This document shows positions 37,943 to 49,833 of a stretch of DNA of 64,000 nt, in pieces. The position numbers and the translations under genes were made by a program. This stretch comes from Rhynochetos jubatus (taxonomy: Eukaryota; Chordata; Aves; Eurypygiformes; Rhynochetidae). The DNA lies in the NCBI GenBank assembly GCA_027574665.1, contig CM050654.1:39417222-39481221 (forward strand), written 5' to 3'. The notes under the pieces are model-generated. The model was not told where the DNA came from and ran no database searches. It saw only the letters and a list, made by a program, of their open reading frames with translations. Position 1 is the first letter of the stretch. The number at the start of each line of letters is the position of its first letter.

Positions 37943-37972
37943 AGGCTAGTAGGACTTTGGTCCTGCTAGCCT
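37943..37972. other. Perfect-geometry hairpin, 13-bp stem
   Basis: The left arm AGGCTAGTAGGAC (37943-37955) pairs with the right arm GTCCTGCTAGCCT (37960-37972) across a TTTG loop. There is one mismatch as DNA, a G-U wobble if transcribed from the plus strand. An 11-nt T run and CCAG lie just upstream. The fold is seen directly. Any role is unknown. Confidence 0.9.
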
Positions 37973-38880
37973 CTCCCTACTTCCCCAGCAATTATGGCTG
38001 CAGTGGGCACAAAATTGACCTCCATGGCAAGAGGTGAACGGATGTGGGCAAGGTCTTCATGGCAGGGATTCACCCCCAGTAGAGGTGGAGTGAAAGGTGG
38101 TTCACTAGAACCTCCTCTTACTTTTATTTTACATCCTGGATGCCTTCAGGCATTGCAGAGCCCCCTCCTCATTCCCTTTGGTCCCCAAGCCCACAGTTCA
38201 CCTCTTTCCTTGCTTTGATTTAATCTGGTACTTAGCTGAGAAGACAGTGAGGCCCGAGGCTTCCAGTCCTGCCTGCCAGTGAGGCCAGGAATCTCTACCA
38301 TGTTCCCTCTGGAGAGAGAGGGGTGGGAGTGGAGATGGAGAGGATGGATAGAGATACTGTCTCCACCATTTTCTTTCTGCTGATGTCTCTTTGCTATTTA
38401 ATTTTCTTCATAATCTTTGTCTCCTGGTTTCCCTTTGCCTCTTTCCTTTCCTGAACCAAACAATACTAATAAAAACTTGGTCCTGTATTAAATCAGGTAG
38501 ATGTGAAAATCAAAGTCTGTGTGTTGATTGGCAGGGCTGTGCTGTAGGACTGTACGGTCACCCCGTGGCACCTGTGAGCCCACAGGGAAAACCTCTTCTT
38601 AGCCATGGACTCATCTCTCTGCCTTTCCACAAGGAAGAAATTCATGTGTTTTGGTTTTAATACCTTAAATATATGGTATATATTTCACCAAAATCATGTG
38701 AGAAAGATGTAAATTGATTTTGATCCAATTTTGTCTGCAGAATGAACCTTAGTGCAGGAGGAGTCTAAGCAGTGACCCTGAACCTCTACGCTTTATACAG
38801 GGATTTTTGAGCATCATAGGCCTGGTTTATTAAGGTAAGGATACATATCTGAACTTCAAGCCAGCATAGTCAATGAAGGA

Positions 38881-39120
38881 CTTGTTTGATGTGCTTGTGG
38901 TACGCAGCATCGAGGAGGCGCGTTGTTAGCTGCTTCGGCAGTGGTGTTTTCCCATGGGCTGACAGATTTGTGTCCGGCTCCATCGCATGGCTTTCATCCT
39001 GCTACGCATAAACAAAAGGTGTATATTTCTTCAGGCGTGGAGCTTACCGAGACGCCTGCCCGCCGTTGTCCGACTGTATCTCTCGTTTGATGCTACCGTG
39101 CTCTGGATAAGAATAGAATC
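38881..39120. promoter_or_regulatory. CpG-undepleted patch
   Basis: By hand count these 240 bases contain 58 C, 66 G and 16 CpG. That gives GC of about 52% and a CpG observed/expected ratio of about 1.0, while the flanks show ordinary vertebrate CpG depletion. A ratio this high suggests long-term lack of methylation in the germline, or a recent insertion. No TATA box, open frame or known repeat is evident. It could be an orphan CpG island, an enhancer or the promoter of a noncoding RNA. The sequence alone does not decide. Confidence 0.5.
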
Positions 39121-39519
39121 GTAATGCATACCTTAAGGCTGGAGAAGGAGCACAAGGATGCAACCCACAGCTGATTTCTAATGGGGGTGCGTGGGAAGGA
39201 AGTGTCAAACACTGCTTAGAATAGATGAATATTATAAAGTGGCCTGGAAAGATCAGAAATAAGAGAGATTTGGATTTTTTTTCCCCTCTCCAGGAAATTC
39301 TTTCCAGTGCTTCTCAGTAATAGTGGGGACAGAGAGCGAGCAGAGCAAAACTGGTGAGAGAGACTTAGCGGTTGTAATGAACAGAGCTTCAGACATGAGC
39401 TTGCAATGTGATATAGTCTGTTCTCTTTCTAAAGGAAAGGCAGGGGGGTGGAGGGAAGCTTAGGTTTTTCTCTAGCAAAGTTTTCTTCCTAACAGTCAAA
39501 AATAATAGAAAGTAGACAT

Positions 39520-39835
39520 AGAAGAGGTCTGTTAATTGATCTTGTCCATTTCTTGCCCAACACAGGGTTATTCCCTGCAGCATATTTACTAGTGCTGAGT
39601 TCAGCTTTGTTTTTAAAACCTCCGCAGTGACAATCTCCCGAGGGAAGTGGTGAAAGCCTGACTCTACAGCCTACTACATCTCCTTGTCGATCTGCTTTGC
39701 AGAGGGAAACTCTCACAACCGGGAAATATTTTCTGACGTTCAGCCTACCCCCCTCCTTTTTTTTTTTTTAATTCTGTCTTATTAATTCTATTTATAGTCT
39801 TCTGTATCATTTAAAATAATGTTCTTCCAGGAGCT
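39520..39835 (-). mobile_element. Ancient, degraded CR1 LINE 3' fragment
   Basis: On the plus strand the segment keeps the order of landmarks expected from an old amniote CR1 3' region in reverse complement: GATCTTGTCCATTTCTTGCCC, a GGGTTATTCCCTGCAG block, CTAGTGCTGAGTTCAGCTT, GTTTTTAAAACCTCCGCAGTGA, CTCCCGAGGGAAGTGGT, CTACAGCCTA, then GACGTTCAGCCTA and a TTAATTCTGTCTTATTAATTC stretch. Divergence is high, with several small insertions such as the T run at about 39760-39770. This suggests a copy much older than the one at 55.4 kb, probably predating modern bird orders. The open frames over it are shadows. The assignment rests on remembered consensus order rather than an alignment. Confidence 0.72.
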
Positions 39836-40645
39836 TGCCAAGAGTTAGCTTAGAACACCAAAAGGCTGCATTCTTGAGAAAGAAGAGCTTTGCTTCGTAT
39901 TGATACTCTCGCAACCAAAGTAAATGCATGATTTAACGACCTGACCCATTGCTGGCCCATATATGGTTGCTGAATAACCACCATAACTACAGGTAGAAGT
40001 TTTGATTTGTCTACCTGTATTTCCTCTGCCTCTATACTGAATATATTCTGCATGAAACAGATCCAAGAAATCAGTAGTACGAATCGTTAGCATTTTTAAA
40101 TTTTATTTTCTGATCTGTGTCTTTTTTTCTCACTTCGCATCATCGATATATGCCTCTCTGCAAAGCATGTCCTTTTTCATTGCTTTTTTCCCCCCTCCTA
40201 ATCTTAGCACTAGACTGTGATTTGGTCAGGGTCCTATTTAAATAGTTTTGGGGTTGCCAACATGGTGTGTTCTGATATTCAGATCTCATAATCCAATTTT
40301 GAAATTAAAGAGCTTGGGGCAAAAACACTCACACAACTGAAATGCATGTTTTTGAGCACTGAGCCAGTGTTTTCTTAAGAAAAATATACCGAATCTCCTC
40401 TTTCTCTTCCCATTAATATAACAAATGTCATGCACAAAATCTTCCTTTTTAACTTGTACCCCATATGAGCACAACAGACCGGAAATTTAAGCTGGACTAT
40501 GATTTCAGGCAAGGTATCCCAATTCCAGCTGAATGTGGAAAATATGCAGAAGAGCAATTGATTTATAGTGCCTCATTTGCTGTCTTAACAGAATGATGTT
40601 CTCTGTATTCCCAACAATAAAAGCAACAACAAGGAAAAATAAGTC

Positions 40646-40689
40646 CTTTCCCCCCACCCCCCCCGCCTCCACCCCCAAGGTTTTTTCTC
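40646..40689. repeat. Pyrimidine (C-rich) tract
   Basis: TTTCCCCCCACCCCCCCCGCC followed by TCCACCCCCAAGGTTTTTTC. C runs are broken only by single A or G bases. A frame running through it encodes a proline-rich stretch of no evident meaning. Confidence 0.85.
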
Positions 40690-40973
40690 CCCTCTGTCCA
40701 AGTCGTTATTTTAAGTTTCTTGGTATTAAATCTAAAGGTTCATCAACTCACATCTTTACAGCTCTGTCTTTCTGTATACAGGACCCTGTCTGCCTGTTTC
40801 CTCTATTGCACTATTTTGTTTGTACTACTGTAATCATTTTGCTGGCCCAGATCTGTGTGGGTGTGCTGGCAGCTTTACAACAAAGTTACATGGGAACTGA
40901 GTTAAGGTTGAATATTTATTAGAAGAAGCCATCTGGCGTCAGGCTGTCTGTACAGGGGGGCTTATTTCTTTAG

Positions 40974-41028
40974 TAGTCTCTCCTTTTTCTTTCTAGCTCT
41001 TCCTCCCTCTCTCTCCATTTCTCATTTA
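40974..41028. repeat. CT-rich pyrimidine tract
   Basis: A TCTCTCCTTTTTCTTTC and CTTCCTCCCTCTCTCTCC stretch with only scattered purines. A second CT-rich run lies at 41143-41163. They flank the GC/CpG-containing patch discussed for 41290-41380. Confidence 0.8.
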
Positions 41029-41289
41029 CGCGCCGCGTATATGTGAAAAGTGGAACACACATCTTGACATATTGATTTGATTCTTGATATTTATAGCAAT
41101 TAACCCCACTCATGTGATTATCCTTGTCCCCTCGCCCCATACCTCTCTCTCCCTCTCTTTCCCTGTGGCAGGGGATGCTCGGGGCTGGTTCCCGCGGTGG
41201 CAGCCCCTTGGATGCTGCAGGGCTCCTGCTGCAGACCTTTCCCACTCGTGTCGCTTCGCATAGGCTCCGGGCAGCTATAGCTTTGCTTA

Positions 41290-41380
41290 AACATCCTTCT
41301 CCTGCTCCTTCCACACTTTCCCTCCTCCAGCTCGTGAGCTCATAAAAGAGTGCTGTGCTCCGAGAACTCCCGACTCACCA
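41290..41380 (+). promoter_or_regulatory. Weak promoter candidate with CATAAAAG box
   Basis: A CpG-containing GC-rich patch (41160-41290) and a CT-rich stretch lead into CTCGTGAGCT and then CATAAAAG (41341-41348), a TATA-box variant of the kind used by beta-globin promoters. A start about 30 bp downstream would fall near 41371-41378 in CGACTCACCA. No coding exon follows. The box may be chance. Confidence 0.2.
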
Positions 41381-41999
41381 TATTAAACAAACTAGCCAGC
41401 AGAAGGGTGTCCGTGCTATTTCACCATTTGTATGACATAGCCGGGCTTCAAAGTGCAGCACTAAATTGCCAAAAGATGTTTACTTTACTTGCTTAAGAGC
41501 TCCTCGTAATTCAATTGTTCTCTCTCCCGCAGTAGAAACACACATGCATCCTGAGAGCTGTGCTCTTGTGAGCTCCCACTAGTTATTTACCCATGGGGTT
41601 TCCTCCGTTGTTTTTTTTGCAGAATGGTTGACATTTTCTTTTTTTCAGAGGCTTATGGCTCAAGGTAATTTGTTTTTTCTGGGGTGCTCAACTGCAAGGA
41701 CCTTGAAAGATACAGCTGTCTGGCTGCCTTGTGGGTTTTCTTTTTTTCCCCAATGATAGACATTTAGAAGTTTTTCCAAAAGAATTCCCCCCTCCCACTG
41801 GCTCCCCATTTGTTTAAAAAAAAAACGCACATGAAGTGGATCATCCAAAATTGACGTTCACCTTGGAAAACCTTGACCTATTTTTCCTAGCAGGCCAGGG
41901 AAGCCGATGCAGTCTAGCTGGCAGTCCTTTCCCACCATTCCTGTCTTTTGTAAGTTAATATTCTGACCTCGCAGCCTTGCGTAACCTCCTTGTTCGTCG

Positions 42000-44590
42000 G
42001 TGTGGTGGTTTTGGTGGCAATGCCAGGTGGGAGAAGGGGAGCACTGGGCAGCAGAGATTCTTTCCGCTGACAGAAACAGTGAGTCACTACTGTCCTGTGA
42101 TTATTCCCTGGCCTTTCTGCAAAAGGCTGCCTGCAGGGATGAAAGGAAAGTCCTTTCTCCATGATCTACGCTGGGGGTTAGCAGCCTACCCAGCTCCAGC
42201 AAAGCATAACACATGGGGGCTGATTTTGAGCAGTATAAAGCAGGGAAGGAGGGCTGTGAGCCATGGTATCTTGAAGGATACAAGCTGGGAGAGATGGTGG
42301 TTCCCAGCTTCAGCCTCCCACTTCTTTTCCAGCAACTGCTGTCCCATGATACCACTGGTCAGATGATTGGCAGCATGTTATCTCCTCCCCCAGGTAGTGT
42401 CTTTTGGCTTGTCATGTCTTTTTGTATGCTTAATCTGGGAAAGAAAAAATAAGGATTTTTCCATGCGGTGTGCTAGGATGGCTGAGTAACTGTGCTGCTT
42501 GTGGGAAAGGGATGGGGAGTGGACCAAGGAAGTGGTCCAATATAGGAGCAATGTAAGGAAGAGAAGGAGGTTGCTGTGAGGGTTGGGTGATAAAGGAGGC
42601 TGGAAAGAGGTAGTTGCTGAGCTGATCTTTGTCTTTTCTATGTTTAAATGTAAGAGGTTCCTCATCTTAACTAACACACAGTTATCCTTCTATCCACAGT
42701 ATGGAGAGAGGCAAGAAAAGTCCTCTGGTGAGTGTCAGTGATCTTAGCTACTGGCTCTAGCAAAAGGAGAGAGTAAGAAGGTGAATCACATAGGTTTTGT
42801 TTTACATGCTCCCCACACAGTGAAGTTAGCCAGCCCTGGCTCTGAAGCCTACTGGGACTTTTGTTGCCCAGCAGATTGGAAGAGTTGTGTTTAAACAACT
42901 GGGCAATAGATGCTGACTTTATTACTGCACTTACTCTGTTTGTCCTTTGGCAAGACAGATCAGTCACCTTGTCTCACTTGTAAAAGCATAACGATAATTA
43001 CCTTCTCCTAGAAGTATTACAAATTGAAGGTTGCTATTGGTAGTAAAATCCTCTGAGATGCTCAGAAGAAATTTTGTGACAAGGTGTGTAGCTTAGTCTC
43101 CCTTGTCAGACCAAGGTGTCTGGCAGCTATGTTTCTTCACTGATACAAAATCTATTTTATGTATGAAAGAACTGGCTGAACTGTTAGTTACTGGACTGAA
43201 CAAAATAATAAAAAGGGTTTTGAATTCAGTTTTGCTTTAAAGCTTGTTGCACTTATCAATTTTCCATGCTCTCTGGACAGGCAGTGTAAGTATTAATCTC
43301 CGGTGAAGTATGCCAGCACTCCCCCCGGGTTGGTGTTACACAGACCAGACCAGATAATGCCGGAGCAAGGACAGTAACGGGGTAGCAGCATCCAACAAGG
43401 ATGAGAAAGCAGCCGTGAGACAGGATGAGCGTTCAGAATTGAGCAGGACATGGGAGAACATGGGTGCCAGATTGAGTATGTTAAGCAGTGAGTACTGTCA
43501 CCAATTAAAATAGCCATAAAAAGCCAGACATTCCTCGCTGAAATAACTCGTAACAGATCCTGAGCGCTGTGTTACCTTTCAGCAGAGCTCTGCGAGGGAG
43601 CCACAGCCTCTGCAATGTGTAGCTCTGATCCAGACAAGGGACAGAGAAAAGCTTGTTCCTGTCTCCCTCCCCAGACCTCACCATGTTGCTCCTTGCAATG
43701 GCTCTTTCCCCAGCTCTAAACCTTGTTCAGCTTTTCAGCAGTCCCTTTTCTGGTGTCCCTCTCCCTCTCTGTCAGCACAGATGCTCCCAGAGCGTAACCC
43801 TTCTGGCTGGTTTGGAGTTAACTCTCAAAGCTGGTAACCTTCCAGCTCTCTTGTCCTATTAAAATACCAAATTTGGCCCACTGTGCTGCAGGCATGGACT
43901 GGGGACTCCTCCAGAGCAGAGGTAAGGGGAGCTAGAAATGTAAACCCAGAAAGCGGGACCACCTGAGGTCCTCAGCTTGTCTCCTTGGAGAAGCCCCCTT
44001 AGTCCTTTGCTTAAACAAAATTACACTCTGGAAACCCTGGAGTGGCCAATCTAATGTGTAAGCGCAAAGTAGGGGAGTGTGTGTTTTAATGTGTGCCTTC
44101 AAGCTGACAAGTTACTTGTTTCTGAGTACCAGAAGTGATTAAATGCTGAAGATTTGTCTGCTCTTATCTTTACAGGTAGTCGTTAAAAAGTTACTGTTCG
44201 GCCTTTTCTCTGAGAACAGCGATCAAATTTACCTGTAGCCAAACTTAGTGCGTTAGGTTTCTAAACGTACAAGTGTAAAAGTGCTGGTGTGCCTTGAAGT
44301 GAAAAATACAAGTTGAATAACTACAACACAGTAAAATACAGGCTTCAAAATATGAATCCAAGCACTCTGATTTGTCTTGGAAGAGGAGACGAGTGTCTGA
44401 ATTTTAGTAGGAACACGTGGCCCCTGAGGTGGAGCAAAGTCATCCTTCCAGCCCAGCAGTTATTCAGAGAAAGAGCCAAGTGACACCATTTATATAACAA
44501 CTGCAAAAATCTTCTTTGGTTTAGTGTTTTGCAAAAGGAGGATGAGGATATAACAAACAGGCATGCATTTTGAATTTTTAAATTTGAGCT
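42000..44590. other. Noncoding stretch, moderately GC-rich
   Basis: GC and CpG content is somewhat higher around 42000-42400 and 43300-43570, with overlapping open frames on both strands (for example 41977-42366 plus and 42101-42355 minus). These mutually exclusive frames point to composition rather than coding. The splice-flanked 28-nt segment at 42700 is treated under findings. Confidence 0.7.
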
Positions 44591-44625
44591 ATATTGATAC
44601 TAAATCCAGTTTACAGTATCAATAT
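44591..44625. other. Perfect 11-bp inverted repeat
   Basis: ATATTGATACT (44591-44601) and AGTATCAATAT (44615-44625) are exact reverse complements separated by 13 bp. The arms are AT-rich. Confidence 0.9.
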
Positions 44626-44906
44626 TCTGTTCCAGTAAATATTATTTACAGCAATGAAACAACTGTAGGACTCCAACATTAAAGTTTCCAGCTGACAGGG
44701 AAGACTTTACCATTCATTTGTGCTGCAAGCTTGGGCTGTGCAACTTCTAAAAAAGATTTATTTTTCCCCTTTTTTTCTAAGTTTATATCAGCTTCTTTAA
44801 AACTCAGTCACTATTCATAACAGCTGCCTCTCTAACCCTTGCCCCACGGCTCCAGCATGCGTGGAAGCATTGTGCATAATGCGTGTACTTGTGCTATCAG
44901 TACAGC

Positions 44907-44934
44907 CGCACACACGTGTGTGTGCACACACACG
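44907..44934. repeat. Alternating purine-pyrimidine CA/GT tract with perfect palindrome
   Basis: All 28 bases alternate pyrimidine and purine. The block 44915-44934 is a perfect 20-bp palindrome (CGTGTGTGTG and its complement), and a 14-bp palindrome centred on CACGTG overlaps it at 44909-44922. Such tracts are the classic sequence class for Z-DNA or cruciform extrusion, and CACGTG is the canonical E-box. Function is inference only. Confidence 0.85.
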
Positions 44935-47900
44935 AGGTCTCTCTGCCTTCTTGTCCTCCGTGGCTATGAACAGGGGTTGCTCTTGTTTAGGAAGGGGGGT
45001 TATTAGATATTTTCTAGTGTTGCCAAAACAGGCATGCTCCAGATAAGATACGTGCATTAGAGGTATTTATACTGCTTCCCCAGTTACTCGGAGAAACCGG
45101 GATGCTGGAATCAGGCTGTATCACACCCAGATACTATGCTTATGAAATGGCATATGGTTTAAACCCAAACCCTTCTCTCTACTGCTCATTTAGTCAAGCA
45201 AAATATTTTTTTATTGTTGTTTCTTGACTTTTTCTTCTCAGACACAATTCCTCCAGGCTATTGTTATTTCAACAAAAGAGGGGGAGGATAGGCTCAGAGA
45301 GTTACTCTGTGGCTTTCTGGGGAAGAATTAAGAAATACTCTAACAGTTTAATAATGATAATCTCCAAATAGTTCATAACGGCATTAAGGGTAATTAATGA
45401 CATTTGAACACTAAGAGTACTTAATCCCTAGGGAAATGTGATATCCACAATTTTATTTACATCTGAAGTGGTTTCAAAGGTAAGGGGTGGAGGGAATATG
45501 TTTTTGAAATGGTTTCATACTCGCACTGTTTGAGATTTTATCTTAAATTATTATAAGCAAATAACAATAATAGATTTTTTTGCTAATAATAAAAACTGCA
45601 TTCCATGTTAGATCCAGCGTTAGGTTAAAAATAAAGAGGAACTCTTCTATGGTTCCTGTGGGACCAAGATTTTCTGAAAATTATACATCACCAGTGATAC
45701 TGTAGCCTATAAAGAAGGATAACGTCTTCTAAAAGACCCACATATTTACATTTTAAAAATATTTTTCATAGCCTTTAGAGCCGTTAAAAGAGCTTAAATA
45801 ATTTTGATGATAAATGCTACGTACTGTAGCTTTTATGTTTTGGTAGCACTTTTTATTTTTTCTTCACGTAGCTGACCTCGCTAAACCTTTGAAAAATGCC
45901 GTTACATCCTTTTACGTTTTCACAATTTTACAATGAGGGGAAAAATAACTCCTGTGATAGTTTTCAAGATAATACTTGAACTAGCCTCATTCAGATGTTT
46001 AGGTTTAGAAAGTCAACAGAAGGAAAAGGGTTTAGTTGACCTTGGGTTTTGAGAATAAATAGGATAACACCTGATTCAAGACAGGAAGCTTCAGTTGGGG
46101 TAAATATACAGAGTGAACCAAAGTGTGTCAATCCAGTTTAGCATTTGAGTGCAGCTTCTGCTCTTTTGGTTATGCTCTTGAGCCTGTTTCTACTTTTGGC
46201 TTTTACATTCCACAGAACTTCTGTAAAATCAGCAGGGACAGTGCTAATAAATTTATAATGTTGTTTTGTATTTCTGAACATAGTACCTCAGTAATTAAGT
46301 GAAATATTTATGATGAATATAAAACAATGCAAATTCATTTGTTTGCCTGAAAGCTAGCTTGTTATTTATTTAGATTTATCTTTGAATGATTCTTTAAATT
46401 GAATCACGGTATGAATGAGAGTGATATTTAAAACAGAGAAAATTTGCTATAGTTTACTGATGCGTTACGCTATATTATCTAGTGTCAAAGCTATTCAGAG
46501 AACGATAAAAAAAAAACGTGCACCAGAAAACAAAAAAACTTTGACCTCACAAACATTCTCTAGTTTTGTTTATTTTTTCTTATAGAAATTCCACAAGCTA
46601 AATAATTTCCCAATAGCTGAAATCTTCAATAAACATGATGCTTTATTATAACTAGCTGTACATATGCAAACTGGATATTGAATTGTAAGACAGGAGTACG
46701 CTCAGGGTAATGCGATCTAATTTTTGCCTCAGCTGGCTGTATTTTGCTTCATGGGCCACTACTTCCAGCAATTTTTGTCATTTGTATTTTCAATCTGAAA
46801 CTCTCTAACCAATTCTAATCCATTGAATATAGTGACCTATGAAAGGAAATGTCTGCGCAAAGTGTCCCTGTGTGGAAGGTTATGAACCAAATTGTTTACT
46901 TCAGTTGGACTTTTTCTTCCCTCCCTAAGTAAAAATTATCTTCCAAAAATAACTTTCTTTACAAAAGTATTACTGTTGCCCTTCTCATCTTTCTGTTTCA
47001 TGGCTGTCATGTTTGTCATGAGTAAGGAATGGTTATCTTGATATTAAAAAAAAAAAAAAAAGAAAAAATTGTTTAATATACAAAGGATATTTTATTTTAA
47101 AGATATCACACGATAAAATGTTGCACATTCACTAATAAAATGTCTATGTATAATATTTTGTCTAACTCTGGATGGACTGCTAATTCACTGACAATATGTT
47201 GAAATTCACAGGTGGGAAGACTCCCCAAATATTTTAGAAAGCTTTAGTAGTGTATAGTATGCACATATCTTCTTTTTCTTGTTTGTTTTTTTTGTTTGCC
47301 AAAACAACCCTGAGCGATGAAGGGTGACCAACCCTTGAATAAATTGACAAACCACAGCTTCCATAAGGTTCTATGTTGCTGCTGAGCCCACAGCCACTAC
47401 CTGGGTGCTTGGTTGGAAACCTGGCTGCTACTTGGAAGCTTTATTTGGTAAAGAATGTTATTCCTCATCTTTGTCATAATTTTATGTTTATTTTATAAGT
47501 ATACAAATAGATTTCAAAATAGCTTCACTTCATTATATGATGGCATCTAGGTCGCTATGTTCAGACCAAGAGCAGGGTTTCTGGCCATTAGCAAAGGCAA
47601 AGACTGGAGTTTCTATCTCGTGGTGTCTTACGTTGCCACCCAACGTGCTGTTCGCTGTGATACGTGAACAACTGGGGACGCAGGAGCTGTGCGTGACCAC
47701 GCTGATCTGCCATGCCTTCAGCCCAAGGGGAAGGTAGGCACTTGGTATTTCTCTTTGCTGGCTTCCCAATAACTGAAGAGGGAGAACATTATCAAGGTGT
47801 TATGAAATACCGAGCCAAAGACATTCTGTGCTGGCCAGGAGCCAGAACAAGGAGTTCTTAATGACTCTATTGACATCTTTAAGTTTTGAGTACTTTTATT

Positions 47901-49798
47901 TGTCTTTTAGAGAAAAGAAGTAGCTTAGAATTAGCAGAAAGAATTCTGTAGTAGTTTTTATTTTGTCAGTGGATGTTTTCATTTTTACACCTCTTTTGCC
48001 ATTGGTAATTTTGTCTGTTAATATAAGCATTGGACACGGACAATCAATGACATGAAATACAATCATTAACTCTAAGATTTGAAAGGGTAAATTTTCAGTA
48101 AATCAACCATGCCTGCTGCTTACTTTCTGGGCTCTTAGAATACTATTTGAAGCATGCTGAAAACATAGAGGAGAGCTCGCAAGGTTCAGTTGGCTTGAAA
48201 AACGCTACTGTGCATTACTATAAGAATGCTATTTGCAGTCTCATGCTGTTGCATACATTTTTTTTTAAACCAATTTCCTTTTTGGAAATGCAAATCAAGC
48301 ACTATAGTTTGATGCCATAGTAAGGCTGCAAAGTCAAAGAGTAGATCTCCAGTGGTACACAAATGTTAAGCACAGAGAAAGAGAAATGAATGCTGTGCTA
48401 TACCATTATTGCAGAAACTTAACATGTGATTATGTCTTTAGAAAGTTAAAATACAGACACTATCAGCAGTTTCTATGCCTTCTCCTGTCCCTAGATCCAG
48501 AGGATTTTCCTTCTTTACGGGCATTCCCGGAGAAGATGAAGTTGTGAACTTCTTTAAGTACAGCAATGTTCCTTTTTTCCTTCAAACTTCAGTGGCATTA
48601 AATTTTCAGCTCTCCTCATTTTTAAAATATAAAAATTTATTTCTCCTGATGGATTTCCCATGTGGAGAGATTTAAAGAAATATATGAAGCACATTCATAA
48701 CAAAGAACAAGCAAACACTCCCACTCTCTCAATTACTTTTGATTAAAAAAAAAAAAAAAGTAGTATTTTTGAGCAAATCTCATATTTTGAGGGCTGCCAC
48801 AAGGGTTCAGAGCCCCAAGCTGGCACAGCTGCAGAGGTGATGGGCTGTGGGAAGGGTATGGCAGAGGAAGTCCTGTGATCGTCTCAATCCTGCTTCAGAA
48901 AGGAGGCTAAAATACCCTCTTTGAAGGGATATTTTTGTTAACGTTCAGATTACGTGTTTGGTAGAGTCACAGTATTAAAAAATCTCAAAATAGAGCTCAA
49001 ATTACTCAAAATAGGACTCCAGTAGTACAAATAGCATTCAAATCAGAAATAGCCCACACTCGGCTCCTTGTCGTTCCCGTGCTGAGTATGGCGGCGGTGG
49101 GGCTGCAATGGCAGCAAGGCTTAAGTCCATGTCGTCCATCCTTAGAGCCCTGGCTGCTCTTCTGGGCTTCCAAGTCTTGCCCTGGATCACCAGCTTGCCA
49201 CAGCACCCGCGGCCACTGCTGTAGTTAGACTTCCTAGCCGTTTTGTCAGTATAAATAGTAATAATTTTATGTTATGTCTTAGCGGATGTATGAATTTTTT
49301 GGCCTTGGCTTGCTGAGGTTGTTTTAGAAAAGTACTTGGAAAAGGTCTATAAGGAGTTTCAAGTGCCTGTATTCTGAGAAAATGAAATATATTAAAAATG
49401 AGGTTGTTTACGTTAGTGTTCTGAAACACGTTATAATCTCAGAAGGACTTTTGCTATTGAACAGTATGCTTTCAGTAAGGGGATTATTACTTCTCTCCCC
49501 ATGCCCCCAAAATACCCCCAAACCCACATTAATGCTGTTAGTAGTATAATTGCTTCAGTCCTGAGATGTGTTTCTCTGCTGCGGTTGACAGTGCTGGGGA
49601 AATAGCTGGTTAACTGATTCTTAGATTTTAAACCACAAAAGACTGATCATGAGTCCAATATTCACTTTTCAAACTTGGGAGAAACATAATTTTGACCTTA
49701 GAAAAAGGCATAATGCCTGTACTCATTGACATCCTCATATAGATCCTCGCTTTAAGGGAGGCTCCATAGGAATATCATGATGTTCCTGTAATATTGAC

Positions 49799-49833
49799 TC
49801 CTTTTCTTTTCTTTTTTTTTTTTTTTTTTTTTT
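49799..49833. repeat. Poly(T) tract, T22 plus TTTTC units
   Basis: CTTTTCTTTTC followed by 22 T residues. It is one of the two longest T runs, and no adjacent element is recognised. Confidence 0.97.

Noticed and set aside
41977-42366. 129-codon plus-strand open frame
   Set aside because: Overlaps similar-size frames on the opposite strand (41914-42162 and 42101-42355) in GC-richer DNA, which points to composition, not coding.
45241-45331. Very strong acceptor-like TTTTTCTTCTCAG with about 30 open codons
   Set aside because: No plausible donor site before the stop codon.
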